64,000 nucleotides of DNA, from positions 1,509,501 through 1,573,500 of the forward strand of contig NZ_FNUD01000002.1 in the NCBI RefSeq assembly GCF_900106095.1, in the 5' to 3' direction. Positions 19,277 through 29,388 of the stretch are shown piece by piece (positions within the stretch are counted from its first letter, which is position 1; each line of letters starts with the position of its first letter). A model generated the notes under the pieces. It had not been told where the DNA came from. It saw nothing but the letters and a program-made list of their open reading frames with translations, and searched no databases. This stretch comes from Pseudomonas deceptionensis. GTDB taxonomy: Bacteria; Pseudomonadota; Gammaproteobacteria; Pseudomonadales; Pseudomonadaceae. Both the position numbers and the translations under genes were made by a program.

Positions 19277-19361
19277 CAGGGTTTTAGACTGCAACCCTAA
19301 TCATCAGGTGCGAAATACAGCCCTCTAAGCTACCCTTCGCCGATGATTTACGAGGTCGACT

Positions 19362-20711
19362 ATGCACATTCATATTCTTGGTATTTGCGGCACTTTCATG
19401 GGTTCGCTGGCGGTGTTGGCCAAAGAGCTGGGCCATCATGTCACGGGTTCCGACGCTAACGTCTATCCGCCAATGAGCACTCAGCTGCAAGCTCAGGGTA
19501 TTGAACTGACCCAGGGTTACGACCCGTCTCAGCTCGACCCGGCGCCGGATGTGGTTGTGATCGGCAACGCCCTGTCACGCGGCAACCCTGCCGTGGAGTA
19601 TGTGCTCAACAAAGGCCTGCCTTATGTGTCCGGCCCGCAATGGCTGGCCGACCATGTGCTGCAAGGCCGCTGGGTGCTGGCCGTGGCCGGTACCCACGGC
19701 AAAACCACCACCAGCAGCATGCTGGCCTGGGTGCTGGAACACGCGGGCATGGCTCCGGGTTTCCTGATTGGCGGTGTGCCGCAAAACTTTGCAGTGTCGG
19801 CCCGTCTGGGCGATACGCCGTTCTTTGTGGTTGAAGCGGACGAATACGACAGCGCCTTCTTCGACAAGCGTTCGAAATTCGTGCATTACCGTCCCCGCAC
19901 CGCGATCCTCAATAATCTTGAGTTCGATCACGCTGACATCTTCCCGGACTTGCCCGCGATCGAGCGGCAATTCCACCACTTGGTGCGCACTATCCCGAGT
20001 GAAGGCCTGGTCATTCATCCGACCACCGAACCCGCCTTGCAGCGAGTGATCGAAATGGGCTGCTGGACCCCGGTACAAACCACCGGCGCTGATGGCCAAT
20101 GGCAAGCCCGTTTGCTCAGCGAAGACGGCTCGCGTTTTGAAGTGCTGTTTGAAGGCGCCGTGCAAGGTACCGTCGAATGGGACATGACAGGCCAGCACAA
20201 CGTGGCCAACGCCCTGGCAACCCTGGCCGCCGCCCGCCATGTAGGCGTGGTGCCGAGCCTGGCGATTGATGGCCTGAACGCCTTCAAAAGCGTTAAGCGC
20301 CGCATGGAGAAAGTTGCCGAAGTCCACGGTATTACCATTTACGACGACTTTGCCCACCACCCGACTGCGATTGCGACCACCCTTGATGGTTTGCGCAAGC
20401 GCATCGGTGGCGCACCGCTGATTGCCGTTATTGAGCCGCGCTCCAACTCCATGAAGCTCGGCGCGCACCGTGACGGCTTGCCGCAAAGCGTGGTCCAGGC
20501 CGATCACGTGGTCTGGTACGCACCGGCCAATCTGGGTTGGGACCTGGCGGCAACTGTGGCGCCAAGCCCTGTACCGACCAAGGTTTGCGACTCGCTGGAA
20601 GCCATCATTGCCGAGGTTAAAGCTCACGCGATCCCAGGCGCTCACGTGGTGATCATGAGCAACGGCGGCTTCGGCGGGCTGCATGGCAAGCTGGCGGAAG
20701 CGCTGCAATGA
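19362..20711 (+). CDS. mpl: UDP-MurNAc:L-alanyl-gamma-D-glutamyl-meso-diaminopimelate ligase
   Basis: 449 residues. Joins recycled murein tripeptide to UDP-MurNAc, short-cutting peptidoglycan synthesis. Starts at [20 protein letters not shown], with the Mur-ligase P-loop [11 protein letters not shown] near 108-118 and later [26 protein letters not shown] and [11 protein letters not shown], all standard for Mpl. Its stop overlaps the ubiX start by 4 bases. Confidence 0.97.
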   Translation: MHIHILGICGTFMGSLAVLAKELGHHVTGSDANVYPPMSTQLQAQGIELTQGYDPSQLDPAPDVVVIGNALSRGNPAVEYVLNKGLPYVSGPQWLADHVLQGRWVLAVAGTHGKTTTSSMLAWVLEHAGMAPGFLIGGVPQNFAVSARLGDTPFFVVEADEYDSAFFDKRSKFVHYRPRTAILNNLEFDHADIFPDLPAIERQFHHLVRTIPSEGLVIHPTTEPALQRVIEMGCWTPVQTTGADGQWQARLLSEDGSRFEVLFEGAVQGTVEWDMTGQHNVANALATLAAARHVGVVPSLAIDGLNAFKSVKRRMEKVAEVHGITIYDDFAHHPTAIATTLDGLRKRIGGAPLIAVIEPRSNSMKLGAHRDGLPQSVVQADHVVWYAPANLGWDLAATVAPSPVPTKVCDSLEAIIAEVKAHAIPGAHVVIMSNGGFGGLHGKLAEALQ

Positions 20712-21337
20712 GCGGCCCGGAACGCATTACGCTGGCGGTGACCGGCGCATCGGGCATGCAATACGCGTTACGCCTGCTGGACTGTCTGGTACGTGAAGAT
20801 CGCGAAGTGCACTTCCTGATTTCCAAGGCGGCGCAGCTGGTGATGGCAACTGAAACTGACGTCAGCCTGCCGGCCAAGCCTCAGGCGATGCAGGCGTTTC
20901 TGACGGAATACACCGGGGCTGCCGCCGGGCAGATTCGGGTATATGGCAAGGAAGACTGGATGTCGCCAGTGGCTTCGGGGTCCGGAGCTCCGGCCGCGAT
21001 GGTGGTGGTGCCTTGCTCAACCGGCACGCTGTCGGCAATTGCCACCGGCGCCTGCAATAATCTGGTGGAGCGTGCTGCGGACGTGACCCTCAAGGAGCGC
21101 CGCCAACTGATCCTGGTGCCGCGTGAGGCGCCGTATTCCAGCATCCACCTGGAGAACATGCTCAAGTTGTCGAACATGGGGGCGATCATCATGCCCGCGT
21201 CCCCGGGTTTCTATCATCAGCCGCAGACCATCGATGACTTGGTGGACTTTGTGGTGGCGCGCATTCTCAACCTGCTCAACATCCCCCAGGACATGCTCCC
21301 GCGTTGGGGCGAACACCATGTGGGCGGCGATGAATAA
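20708..21337 (+). CDS. ubiX: Flavin prenyltransferase UbiX
   Basis: 209 residues. Attaches a dimethylallyl group to FMN to make the prenylated cofactor used by UbiD in ubiquinone synthesis. The start [17 protein letters not shown] and the [62 protein letters not shown] stretches are the family signatures. It is translationally coupled to mpl (4-base overlap) and overlaps the next small gene by 8 bases. Confidence 0.97.
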   Translation: MSGPERITLAVTGASGMQYALRLLDCLVREDREVHFLISKAAQLVMATETDVSLPAKPQAMQAFLTEYTGAAAGQIRVYGKEDWMSPVASGSGAPAAMVVVPCSTGTLSAIATGACNNLVERAADVTLKERRQLILVPREAPYSSIHLENMLKLSNMGAIIMPASPGFYHQPQTIDDLVDFVVARILNLLNIPQDMLPRWGEHHVGGDE

Positions 21338-21617
21338 GGCGCTGCTGGCATTATTGGTGGCGGCACTGGTGTGTGGTTGCGCCAGCGTTCGCACGCTGGA
21401 CGCCGCCAAGCCGGGTGCGCCGATTATCTATTCGGGTACTCGGCTGGATGTGTATGCCATGCAGGGCGGGTGTTGCGCCAAGGACCGGTTTGGCGCAGAT
21501 GCGCCTCGCTACCCCGGCCTTGACCTGCCCGCCAGCGCGTTGCTCGATACGGTGTTGTTGCCGCTGTCAGTGCTGACCGTGCTCGGCGTAGGGTTTCAGG
21601 CCAGTGGCGGCTTGTAG
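21330..21617 (+). CDS. Small YceK/YidQ-type lipoprotein
   Basis: 95 residues starting [20 protein letters not shown]: a lipoprotein signal with the lipobox VCGC (lipidated Cys17). The body ([19 protein letters not shown], then [21 protein letters not shown]) matches the YceK/YidQ family of short lipoproteins of unknown function. An in-frame ATG 12 bases earlier (MWAAM) would give a poorer signal peptide. Overlaps the ubiX end. Confidence 0.8.
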   Translation: MNKALLALLVAALVCGCASVRTLDAAKPGAPIIYSGTRLDVYAMQGGCCAKDRFGADAPRYPGLDLPASALLDTVLLPLSVLTVLGVGFQASGGL

Positions 21618-21632
21618 CTGACAGCCGGGTTT

Positions 21633-22274
21633 TTACTTGCCCAGCTTGCGCAACTCATCCGATTCAATCACCCGCACGCCGTCCTGTTCTTCCAGCGCCA
21701 GACGCCAGAGGGCCCGAGCCAGTTGGCAGGCTTCGATGCCGTGGTATTTACCCGGAATCAATTTGGACAGCGGCCCCGCGATTTGTTCGGCCAGCCGCGG
21801 TTCAACGCGGTCGCCGAGCAGCAGCGAAGGGCGGGCGATGGTCAGTTGCGGCCAGTTCTGGGCGCGCACCGATTGCTCCATTTCGCCTTTGACCCGGTTA
21901 TAGAACACCGAGGATTTGAGGTCGGCGCCAATGGCACTGAGCACAATCAGGTGCCGGGCGCCCATTTCCCGTGCGCGTTTGGCGAAAGCCACCACCATGT
22001 CATGGTCGACTGCACGGAATGCCGCTTCCGAGCCCGCCTGCTTGATCGTCGTACCCAGACAGCAGAAGGCCACATCGACCCGGCCACTGAGCTGGGGCAG
22101 GAACACGGCAGGGTCGCCCACCGGGTTTTCCAGATGAGGATGCTCAGCCAAAGGCTTGCGCGAAGGGGCAAGAACTCGGGTGATGGTCGGCTCATTGAGC
22201 AAGCGGTCGAGCAGCAGCTCACCGGTAAGGCCAGTGGCTCCGGCAAGCAGGATGTGTGAAGGCGTCAAGTGCAT
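21633..22274 (-). CDS. NAD(P)-binding Rossmann-fold protein (atypical SDR)
   Basis: 213 residues. The glycine-rich GATGLTG motif at the N-terminus and the [27 protein letters not shown] region are typical of the NAD(P)H-binding/HTATIP2-like atypical short-chain dehydrogenases. Catalytic substrate unknown. The chosen ATG is 7 bases after a GGGGAGA ribosome site; an upstream ATG (22295) lacks one. Convergent with the small lipoprotein gene. Confidence 0.8.
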   Translation of the reverse strand: MHLTPSHILLAGATGLTGELLLDRLLNEPTITRVLAPSRKPLAEHPHLENPVGDPAVFLPQLSGRVDVAFCCLGTTIKQAGSEAAFRAVDHDMVVAFAKRAREMGARHLIVLSAIGADLKSSVFYNRVKGEMEQSVRAQNWPQLTIARPSLLLGDRVEPRLAEQIAGPLSKLIPGKYHGIEACQLARALWRLALEEQDGVRVIESDELRKLGK

Positions 22275-22323
22275 AGTGTTTCTCCCCAGATACACTCAGC
22301 TTAGTCATTCCAGACTTATTTGC

Positions 22324-24006
22324 TTACTGCAAAGCCTGTTTTGCTTGTTGCTGACGTAAACGTTGCCAGTGGGCCAGAACGCCTTTGGGCGCCCAGATTT
22401 GCGGTTCTGAAGGATCGTAGCCGTCAGCCTGCTCGCGCTCGGCGACGTACTGCCTGGCCAGCTTGAAGGCTTTCTGCAGGTCGTCGGTCTGGTTCAGCGC
22501 CTGGGCGAACAAGGCATTGCCGAAGTAGGTGAAGTCGGCTTCTTCGGAGCAGCCAAAAGACACCTTGTCAGCGCTGGATGCGGTCATGATCAGGGTCTTT
22601 TCATCCTTGAGTGCCGGGATGAAGCCGCCTGAGTAGCAGGACGAAATGACGATGATCTTGTCGCGGTTCTTCAGCGGTGCCAGGGCGGCGGCCAGTTCGT
22701 CGGCAGGCAGGTCTGCCAGCTCCAGCCGGGGCTGGTCCAGCACGAGTTCGTGCTCCTGGGTGCCGTGGCTGGTGAGGTAAATGAACACCAGGTCTTCAGG
22801 GCCGGTACGTTCGGCCAGGGCAATGGCCGCACGGTGCAGGTTCTCGCGGGTTGCCATGGGGCGATCCAGCAGATGGTCGCGGTGGTTCACCAGCGTGATC
22901 TGGCCGTGGCTACCAAAGCGGCTGGCGAGCATGTGGTTGACGTAATCGGCTTCGCGCTTGAAGACGCTCTGCTTGCCGTCGCCTGCCAGCACCAGGCTGT
23001 ACAGTTCGATGGCCGGTGTGGACGGGGCGATGCCCGCCAGTGCCTCGTTGAGCAGCGTGCCCTGGTTGAGCAACCCCAGTTCCAGCGGGTCGGGCAATAA
23101 AGCACCACTGGCGTCGCGTACCCGTTGCCCGTTTTGCCAAAAACCGCTTTGGACGGTGCCATCGGCCAGGGTCAGTGTGCCGTGGCCGTGATAGGTGTCG
23201 GCGGCAAAATCGCCGACATAGGTGCTGCCATCGGCGAGGCTCAAATGCCCGGGGCCATTGAAGCGCCACTCGTTGAACATGCCACGGTAGTGGCTGCCGT
23301 CGATGCCGATCAGCTCGCCCTTGCCGGTTAATGCGCCGTCCTTGAACTCGCCTATCCAGACATCGCCGTCGGCATTCTCGTAGCGGCCCTTGCCGTTCAG
23401 CTGGTTGTGCTTGAACGCACCTTCGTACTGGTCGCCGTCGGCACTGTTGAAGATGCCGTTGCCTTCCAGCTCGCCATTGACGAACTGGCCGCTGAACTCA
23501 TTGCCGCTGGCATCGCTGCGCTTGCCTTCACCATTGGGCTTGCCGTGGGCAAACTGGCCTTGGTACTGGCTGCCGTCTTCCAGCTCCAGATGGCCGTTGC
23601 CCGAGAACTGGTCATCCTTGAACTCGCCGCGATAGCTCATGCCGCCTTCTTTGAGCGTGCCTTCGCCTTCACGTCGACCCTGCTTGAAACCCCCGACATA
23701 GGTGCTGTCGTGGGTGGTCAGGCTGCCCTGGCCGCTATACAGGCCTTGCTCGAACCCTCCGCGATAGACATCGCCATTGCTGGCGTGCCATTCGCCCTGG
23801 CCGTGCCACAGTCCATTTTTGAAATCACCGGCGTACCAGCTGCCGTTGGGGTAGTCGATACGGCCCTGGCCTTGCAGCAACCCATTGACCACTTCGCCCC
23901 GGTAGCGCCCTCCATCGGGCAGGCGTGCGTCGGGTGGCAACAGTGATTCACCGTCACCGCAGGCCGTCAGCAGCAGGGTCAAAGCAAGGGGGGCAAGTGG
24001 GCGCAT
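22324..24006 (-). CDS. Lipoprotein with about 12 MORN repeats and a caspase/legumain-fold (C13) domain
   Basis: 560 residues. Lipoprotein signal with Cys16 (LLLTACGDGES), then about 12 MORN units (YxGxF-N/D-G) across residues 35-310, then a clan CD cysteine peptidase domain. The catalytic pair is visible: His414 in IYLTSHG and Cys457 in VISSCYSGGF, each at the end of a hydrophobic strand as in legumains and caspases. It resembles the conserved P. aeruginosa PA4016-type protein. Its substrate and role are unknown; the MORN part suggests lipid or protein binding at the envelope. The fragment ADKVSFGCSEEADFTYFG is typical of C13 peptidases. Confidence 0.82.
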   Translation of the reverse strand: MRPLAPLALTLLLTACGDGESLLPPDARLPDGGRYRGEVVNGLLQGQGRIDYPNGSWYAGDFKNGLWHGQGEWHASNGDVYRGGFEQGLYSGQGSLTTHDSTYVGGFKQGRREGEGTLKEGGMSYRGEFKDDQFSGNGHLELEDGSQYQGQFAHGKPNGEGKRSDASGNEFSGQFVNGELEGNGIFNSADGDQYEGAFKHNQLNGKGRYENADGDVWIGEFKDGALTGKGELIGIDGSHYRGMFNEWRFNGPGHLSLADGSTYVGDFAADTYHGHGTLTLADGTVQSGFWQNGQRVRDASGALLPDPLELGLLNQGTLLNEALAGIAPSTPAIELYSLVLAGDGKQSVFKREADYVNHMLASRFGSHGQITLVNHRDHLLDRPMATRENLHRAAIALAERTGPEDLVFIYLTSHGTQEHELVLDQPRLELADLPADELAAALAPLKNRDKIIVISSCYSGGFIPALKDEKTLIMTASSADKVSFGCSEEADFTYFGNALFAQALNQTDDLQKAFKLARQYVAEREQADGYDPSEPQIWAPKGVLAHWQRLRQQQAKQALQ

Positions 24007-24191
24007 AACGGGATCCGGATAATTTGGCCATCGAGTATGCCGTAGCAGTAGAGGCTGTCTATAGGGGCCGGATGAAACATGGGTACTTATTCAATGTGAG
24101 GTGCGAGCCGGGCCTCGCCAGGTTTGGCAATGCCGGTGGGGGGTGGGACGTGCTTATAATGCGGCACAAAAATATTCGCTGGAGAGGTGAG

Positions 24192-24554
24192 ATGTTGTTA
24201 CGCGGCCTGACTTGGCTGGTGCTGTTTCAATTGCTTGGCACCGCCCTCAATCACTTGCTTGTCCCCGTGCTGCCCGGGCCCATTATTGGATTGTTGCTGC
24301 TGTTGGGCTTTTTGATGGTGCGTGGCCAGGTCAGCGAGCCATTGAGCCTGGCCGCCAGCAGCCTGCTGCGTTATCTGCCCTTGCTGCTGGTACCGCCCGC
24401 TGTGGGGGTGATGGTGTATGCCGCGGATATTGCGGCTGACTTTTGGGCCATTGCAGGGGCGCTGGTGTTGTCGCTGTTGATCTCGATGGCGTTCGTCGGC
24501 GTGTTGATGCAGCGCCTGCTCAAGCGTCACAGTCACCCCGAGGAGCGGCCATGA
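24192..24554 (+). CDS. lrgA: LrgA/CidA family membrane protein
   Basis: 120 residues with four membrane segments and the family core VLPGPIIGLLLLLGFL. LrgA/CidA proteins are holin-like and affect autolysis and carboxylate (pyruvate) transport together with LrgB. Start chosen at ATG 24192 after GGAGAGGTGAG; frames further upstream lack membrane character. Its stop overlaps lrgB by 4 bases. Divergent from the MORN lipoprotein. Confidence 0.88.
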   Translation: MLLRGLTWLVLFQLLGTALNHLLVPVLPGPIIGLLLLLGFLMVRGQVSEPLSLAASSLLRYLPLLLVPPAVGVMVYAADIAADFWAIAGALVLSLLISMAFVGVLMQRLLKRHSHPEERP

Positions 24555-25267
24555 GTCTTCAATGGCAAGGCGCCTGGGAATCCGTCATCCACCACCCGCT
24601 GTTTGGCATCGGCATCACTTTGGGCGCTTATCAACTGGTGCTCGCGGCGTACGAGAAAACCCGCTGGATTTTCCTGCAGCCGGTGCTGGCCTCGATGCTG
24701 CTGGTGATCGGCGTGCTGCTCAGCTGCGGCCTGAGCTATGCCGAGTACCGCAAAAGTACGGACATTCTGAGTATTTTGCTGGGGCCCGCGACGGTGGCGC
24801 TGGCGGTGCCGCTGTACCTTAACCTGCGGCGAATCCGCCAGTTGTTCTGGCCTATTTTTACTACGCTGGTGGTAGGCGGAGTGTTTGCCACCGCGCTGGT
24901 CGTGGGCCTGGCGTGGTGGTTTGGGGCAGAGCACATGATGCTGATGACCCTGGCACCCAAATCCGTCACCTCGCCGATTGCCATGCTGGTGGCCGAGCAG
25001 ATTGGGGGTGTGGCAGCACTGGCGGCGGTATTCGTGTTGATTACCGGGGTGATCGGCGCCATTTGCGGGCCGGGCCTGCTGCGGCTTTTGGGGGTTCACA
25101 GCCCGGAGGCCCGCGGGATGGCTCTGGGGATGACGGCGCATGCGGTAGGCACTTCGGTGGCGCTGCAAGAGAGTGAAGAGTGCGGCGCCTTTGCGGCGTT
25201 GGCGATGAGTCTAATGGGGGTCGCTACGGCAGTATTCTTGCCGTTGGCCGTGACCCTCGTGGCGTAA
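24551..25267 (+). CDS. lrgB: LrgB family membrane protein
   Basis: 238 residues with about 6-7 membrane segments. Family signatures: PLFGIGITLGAYQL, LLGPATVALAVPLY, APKSVTSPIAMLVAEQIGG and GTSVALQESEECGAFAALAMSLMGVATA. Partner of LrgA in murein-hydrolase control or metabolite export. ATG 24551 overlaps the lrgA stop (ATGA) and is preceded by GAGGAG. Confidence 0.92.
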   Translation: MSLQWQGAWESVIHHPLFGIGITLGAYQLVLAAYEKTRWIFLQPVLASMLLVIGVLLSCGLSYAEYRKSTDILSILLGPATVALAVPLYLNLRRIRQLFWPIFTTLVVGGVFATALVVGLAWWFGAEHMMLMTLAPKSVTSPIAMLVAEQIGGVAALAAVFVLITGVIGAICGPGLLRLLGVHSPEARGMALGMTAHAVGTSVALQESEECGAFAALAMSLMGVATAVFLPLAVTLVA

Positions 25268-25277
25268 GGGTGACTAT

Positions 25278-25868
25278 ATGACGTTGGCGTTGTTTCCTTT
25301 GAGCACGGTGCTGTTCCCGGGTTGTGTGCTGGATCTGCAGGTCTTTGAAGCGCGTTATCTGGACATGATCGCCCGCTGCATGAAGCAGGGGGCCGGTTTT
25401 GGCGTGGTGTGCATTCTGGACGGCAGCGAAGTGGGTCATGCGCCGCAAGATATCGCCCGGGTCGGCTGTGAAGCATTGATTCGCGACTTTCAGCGCCAGG
25501 ACAACGGGCTGCTGGGGATTCGGGTAGAAGGCGGGCGCCGCTTTGAAGTGCTGAGCACCGAGTTGCAACGCGACCAGTTGCTGGTTGCGCAAGTCGAGTG
25601 GCTGGATGAGGTCCCGGAGCAGCCGCTGCAGGAAGAAGACCAGGACCTGCTGGCCCTGCTCAAGGCCCTGGCCGAGCACCCGATGGTTGCCGCCCTGAAC
25701 ATGAACACCGAAGTGGTGGGGCAACAGTCATTGGCCAACCAGCTGGCGTACCTGCTGCCCTTTGCCGAAGAAGACAAGATCGAACTGCTGCAGGTCGATG
25801 ACCCGCAGCAGCGTCTGGACGGGATTCAAGTGCTGCTCGATGAAATCCAGGGCGAGGCGCTCAACTGA
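25278..25868 (+). CDS. Stand-alone LON N-terminal (substrate-binding) domain protein
   Basis: 196 residues matching only the N-terminal domain of Lon protease (LFPLSTVLFPGCVLDLQVFEARYLDMIARCM), with no AAA+ or protease part. Such proteins are widespread and not functionally defined; a role in substrate recognition has been suggested. It starts 10 bases after lrgB, so it may be part of the same transcript. Confidence 0.88.
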   Translation: MTLALFPLSTVLFPGCVLDLQVFEARYLDMIARCMKQGAGFGVVCILDGSEVGHAPQDIARVGCEALIRDFQRQDNGLLGIRVEGGRRFEVLSTELQRDQLLVAQVEWLDEVPEQPLQEEDQDLLALLKALAEHPMVAALNMNTEVVGQQSLANQLAYLLPFAEEDKIELLQVDDPQQRLDGIQVLLDEIQGEALN

Positions 25869-25891
25869 CCCCAAGGCGCTGGCGCTACGGC

Positions 25892-27208
25892 TCAATAGGC
25901 GTAGCGCATCAGCTCTTTGGGCAAGTGGCTAAGCATGAAAAAGCCATATAGCGCGGTGACAGAAGGCAGGATCAGCCACCAGATTTTCTGCGGGACCGGC
26001 TCCAGCGGCATGAATCGCTGGCTCAGCGCCAAAGCGAATGCGTTGACGGTGATGGCGAGCAGGGCGCCTGCCGTGATGTCGGTTGGCCAATGAGCGCCCA
26101 GATACACCCGTGACATTGCCACGGTGAGGGCCAGCAAGCACCCCAGCAGTATCCAGGTGACGCGCATGCGCTGCGGCTGATTGCGCCCGGCCAGAATCGC
26201 CAGCGCAACAAAAAACGCAAACGCGCCAGAGCTGTGGCCGCTGGGCATGCTGTAACTGGTCAGCGGGTCGACCAGTACTTCGGGCCGTACCCGTGCGAAG
26301 AAGTGTTTGGTTGCCGTATTGGCCAGGGCGGTAAACAGCGTGACCCCGCCAAAGAACCACATTGCCCGCCATTGCCTTGTAAACAGCAGGATGACGCACA
26401 CCAGCGCTGCCGCTAAAAACTGCGTGCGGAAGTTGCCGATTTGCGTCACCAGCACAGCGGCACTGTCCATGACGTTGCTGCGATGCTCCTGCACCAGGGC
26501 CGTGATGCCTTCGTCGAAGGCCGTCATATGCGGGTAGCCAATAAAAACCGCCAGCAACAGCGTCAGGCTCAACGCGCCGATCAGCAACGTGGTTTTGGGT
26601 TGGCGACGCAGACTGGCATTGATGCTCAAACCCAGCAGGGCCGCCAGGCCAACGGCAACGATGGCCGCCTGAGGCCAGAAGCCTTCAGGCAGCGGCAGGC
26701 GAATGGCCGCGCCGGTTGCCCAGCCCGGCAGCAGGTAGGCCACCGCCCAGCCAGCCCCGGCCAGCAAGCTGACTGCGAGAAATCGCGGAAACGGCATGTC
26801 GCACATCCCGGCTACCATCGGCAGCATGGGGCGCAATGGGCCTATAAAGCGGCCGACCAGCAGGCTGGCGATGCCGTAACGATGGAAGTAGCTCTCGGCA
26901 CCGTTCATCCATTCAGGGTGTGTGCGCAAGAGGGGTAGGCGGCGAATATTCTGGTGGAAACGTCTGCCCAGGGCGTAGGAGACCATGTCACCCAGCAGTC
27001 CACCGAGAAAACCCAGCAGCAGCGTCTCGCCCAGTGATAGCGCTCCGCTACCGGCCATGACGGCAATTGCAAACAGCAGCACAGTGCCGGGGACGATAAT
27101 CCCGGCAATCGCCAGGCACTCCACGCACGCCACAATAAACACCGCCTGGCCCAGCCATTGCGGGTTGGCTGTCAACCAGCCGGTTACGCTATCGAGCCAT
27201 GGGCCCAT
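25892..27208 (-). CDS. DedA-PAP2 fusion membrane protein (lipid phosphatase)
   Basis: 438 residues in two parts. Residues about 1-205 are a DedA domain (IIVPGTVLLFAIAVMAGSGALS; GRFIGPLRPMLPMVAGMCDMPFPRFL). Residues about 220-435 are a PAP2/PgpB-type phosphatase with the three acid-phosphatase motifs KHFFARVRPE, YSMPSGHSSGAFA and SRVYLGAHWPTDITAG. It probably dephosphorylates undecaprenyl pyrophosphate or phosphatidate at the inner membrane. The start has an AAGGAAA ribosome site. Ends with aromatic-rich helices. Confidence 0.9.
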   Translation of the reverse strand: MGPWLDSVTGWLTANPQWLGQAVFIVACVECLAIAGIIVPGTVLLFAIAVMAGSGALSLGETLLLGFLGGLLGDMVSYALGRRFHQNIRRLPLLRTHPEWMNGAESYFHRYGIASLLVGRFIGPLRPMLPMVAGMCDMPFPRFLAVSLLAGAGWAVAYLLPGWATGAAIRLPLPEGFWPQAAIVAVGLAALLGLSINASLRRQPKTTLLIGALSLTLLLAVFIGYPHMTAFDEGITALVQEHRSNVMDSAAVLVTQIGNFRTQFLAAALVCVILLFTRQWRAMWFFGGVTLFTALANTATKHFFARVRPEVLVDPLTSYSMPSGHSSGAFAFFVALAILAGRNQPQRMRVTWILLGCLLALTVAMSRVYLGAHWPTDITAGALLAITVNAFALALSQRFMPLEPVPQKIWWLILPSVTALYGFFMLSHLPKELMRYAY

Positions 27209-27276
27209 GTTTCTATTTCCTTAATCTGATTTACAAACTCTGTGCAAAGGCAAAAGCAGTTTTGCGCTTCAGGCAG

Positions 27277-27939
27277 CTATTCCAGAATCAAAAAGTCCTG
27301 CCCTTCAACCTGGCCGCGACGCAGCGGGTTTCGGGTGCAGGATGCGGCGTAATCAGCGTCGACAAAGCGATACATCAAGTGCTCATCCCGCCCGTGAGGT
27401 ATGCCCAGGCGAGTGGTCTGGATAATCCGCGAAGGTTGTGCTCTGACGTCATCGACCCATAAACGTTCGGGGTCGAAACATTTGGTATCCCAATCTCGTA
27501 CTTTCAGGCCCAGCGCCTTGCACAGCAAGGTTTGCCCCGCACAGAGCTTCAGCTCGGGGCGCGGGTTGCCTTGGGTGTCGGGGTTGTTGAGCTGCATCTG
27601 CGCCAGGCTGTCGGGGCCCGACAGCTCGTCCAGCCACGGGGCGGCGGATTTTATCAGTACGGCATTGCCGGGGCCGTGAGCACTGAAGTTCAGCGAATCG
27701 CCGCCCCGGGCGTAATACATGTAGATGTGCCCGCCATCAAGAAACAACGCCTTGCGCTTTTCGGTGTACCCCAGCGAAGCGTGGCTGCCCTTGTCGGCGA
27801 TGTAATAAGCTTCGGTTTCGATGATTCGTGCGCTGAGCCACAAGCCGTTGACCCGATGGCGAATGACCTTGCCCAGCAATTCGCGAGCAAGCAGCTGGGC
27901 GTCGCGGTCGAAAAAGGCATCAGGCAGCATCATTGGCAT
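27277..27939 (-). CDS. mpg: 3-methyladenine DNA glycosylase (Mpg/AAG type)
   Basis: 220 residues from ATG 27939. Removes alkylated purines in base-excision repair. The AAG fold is shown by LPDAFFDRDAQLLARELLGK, ARIIETEAYYIADKGSHAS (catalytic Glu), YMYYARGGDSLNFSA and the C-terminal RIGIPHGRDEHLMYRFV-like IPHGRDEHLMYRFVD. An in-frame ATG at 27990 would add 17 residues; neither start has a strong ribosome site. Divergent from proA. Confidence 0.88.
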   Translation of the reverse strand: MPMMLPDAFFDRDAQLLARELLGKVIRHRVNGLWLSARIIETEAYYIADKGSHASLGYTEKRKALFLDGGHIYMYYARGGDSLNFSAHGPGNAVLIKSAAPWLDELSGPDSLAQMQLNNPDTQGNPRPELKLCAGQTLLCKALGLKVRDWDTKCFDPERLWVDDVRAQPSRIIQTTRLGIPHGRDEHLMYRFVDADYAASCTRNPLRRGQVEGQDFLILE

Positions 27940-28115
27940 TTGCAGAGCGGTCAGTGGGTGGCTGAAAAGGATCTGATCATAGCAAGTCATCCTTAATTGA
28001 GGCTGAACGCCGTGTATTTGTAGTCCATTTCGACCATCCGCCTGCCACCGCTGTGCGTAAGGCGGCTGGACCGCTATAATCGGCCGCTTTCCTCCCTGCC
28101 AAGACCCTTGAGACC

Positions 28116-29387
28116 ATGACTGAGTCCGTTCTTGACTACATGACCCGCCTGGGTCGCGCTGCTCGCGAAGCCTCCCGCGTGATTGGCCGTGCCAGTACGG
28201 CGCAGAAAAACCGTGCCCTGCACGGTGCTGCTGCTGCACTGGATGCCGCTCGTCTGGAGCTGGTTGCTGCCAACGAACTGGACCTGGCCGCCGGCCGGGC
28301 CAACGGCCTTGAGCCGGCCATGCTGGAGCGCCTGGCGCTGACCCCTGCACGCATCGACAGCATGATTGTCGGTTTGCGTCAGGTGGCAAGCCTGCCAGAC
28401 CCCATCGGCGCGATTCGCGACATGAGCTACCGCCCCTCGGGTATTCAGGTAGGCAAGATGCGCGTGCCGCTGGGCGTGGTAGGGATCATCTATGAGTCGC
28501 GTCCGAACGTGACCATCGATGCTGCCAGCCTGTGCTTGAAGTCGGGTAACGCGACGATTCTGCGCGGTGGCTCCGAGGCCATTCACTCCAACCGTGCCAT
28601 TGCGGTCTGCATTCAGCGAGGTCTGGCCGAGGCCGGGCTGCCGCCAGCCGTGGTGCAAGTGGTTGAAGTGACTGATCGTGCCGCCGTGGGCGCGCTGATC
28701 ACCATGCCCGAGTACGTCGACGTGATCGTACCTCGCGGCGGCAAAGGCCTGATCGAACGTGTCAGCCGTGACGCCAAGGTGCCGGTCATCAAGCATCTGG
28801 ACGGCATTTGCCATGTGTACGTCAGTGCCCAGGCCGACCTGGCCAAGGCCCAGCGCATTGCTTTCAACGCCAAGACCTACCGTTATGGCATTTGCGGGGC
28901 GATGGAAACCTTGCTGGTGGATCAGGCCGTGGCAGCGCAGTTTTTGCCGGCGATGGCCGAACAATTTCGCGCCAAGGGCGTCGAACTGCGCGGTTGTGAA
29001 CGCACCCGGGCGCTGATTGACGTGGTGCCAGCGAGCGAAGAAGACTGGAATACCGAATATTTGGACGCGATTTTGTCGATTCGCATTGTCGACGGGCTGG
29101 ACCAGGCGATTGAGCACATCAATCACTATGGCTCCCATCACACCGACTCGATCGTGACCGAACATCAGGGTGATGCCCGGCGTTTTATGGCCGAAGTGGA
29201 CTCCAGTTCCGTGATGCTCAACACACCAACCTGCTTTGCCGATGGATTTGAATACGGATTGGGTGCGGAGATTGGCATTTCTACTGATAAGCTGCACGCC
29301 CGCGGCCCGGTCGGCCTCGAAGGTCTGACCTGCGAGAAGTACATCGTGGTCGGTGATGGCCAGCTGCGTGGCCAGGAGCCAGTCTGA
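28116..29387 (+). CDS. proA: Gamma-glutamyl phosphate reductase
   Basis: 423 residues. Second step of proline synthesis: NADPH-dependent reduction of glutamyl-5-phosphate to the semialdehyde. An aldehyde-dehydrogenase-like protein with [37 protein letters not shown], the [11 protein letters not shown] region and [10 protein letters not shown] (active-site Cys in [12 protein letters not shown]). First gene of a long plus-strand series running to 40.5 kb; nadD follows immediately. Confidence 0.97.
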   Translation: MTESVLDYMTRLGRAAREASRVIGRASTAQKNRALHGAAAALDAARLELVAANELDLAAGRANGLEPAMLERLALTPARIDSMIVGLRQVASLPDPIGAIRDMSYRPSGIQVGKMRVPLGVVGIIYESRPNVTIDAASLCLKSGNATILRGGSEAIHSNRAIAVCIQRGLAEAGLPPAVVQVVEVTDRAAVGALITMPEYVDVIVPRGGKGLIERVSRDAKVPVIKHLDGICHVYVSAQADLAKAQRIAFNAKTYRYGICGAMETLLVDQAVAAQFLPAMAEQFRAKGVELRGCERTRALIDVVPASEEDWNTEYLDAILSIRIVDGLDQAIEHINHYGSHHTDSIVTEHQGDARRFMAEVDSSSVMLNTPTCFADGFEYGLGAEIGISTDKLHARGPVGLEGLTCEKYIVVGDGQLRGQEPV

Positions 29388-29388
29388 C

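Noticed and set aside
27940..28389. N-terminal extension of the 3-methyladenine glycosylase to 370 residues
   Set aside because: The extra 133-150 residues overlap proA antisense, are Arg/Gln/Pro-rich artefact sequence, and the family starts near LPDAFFDRD.
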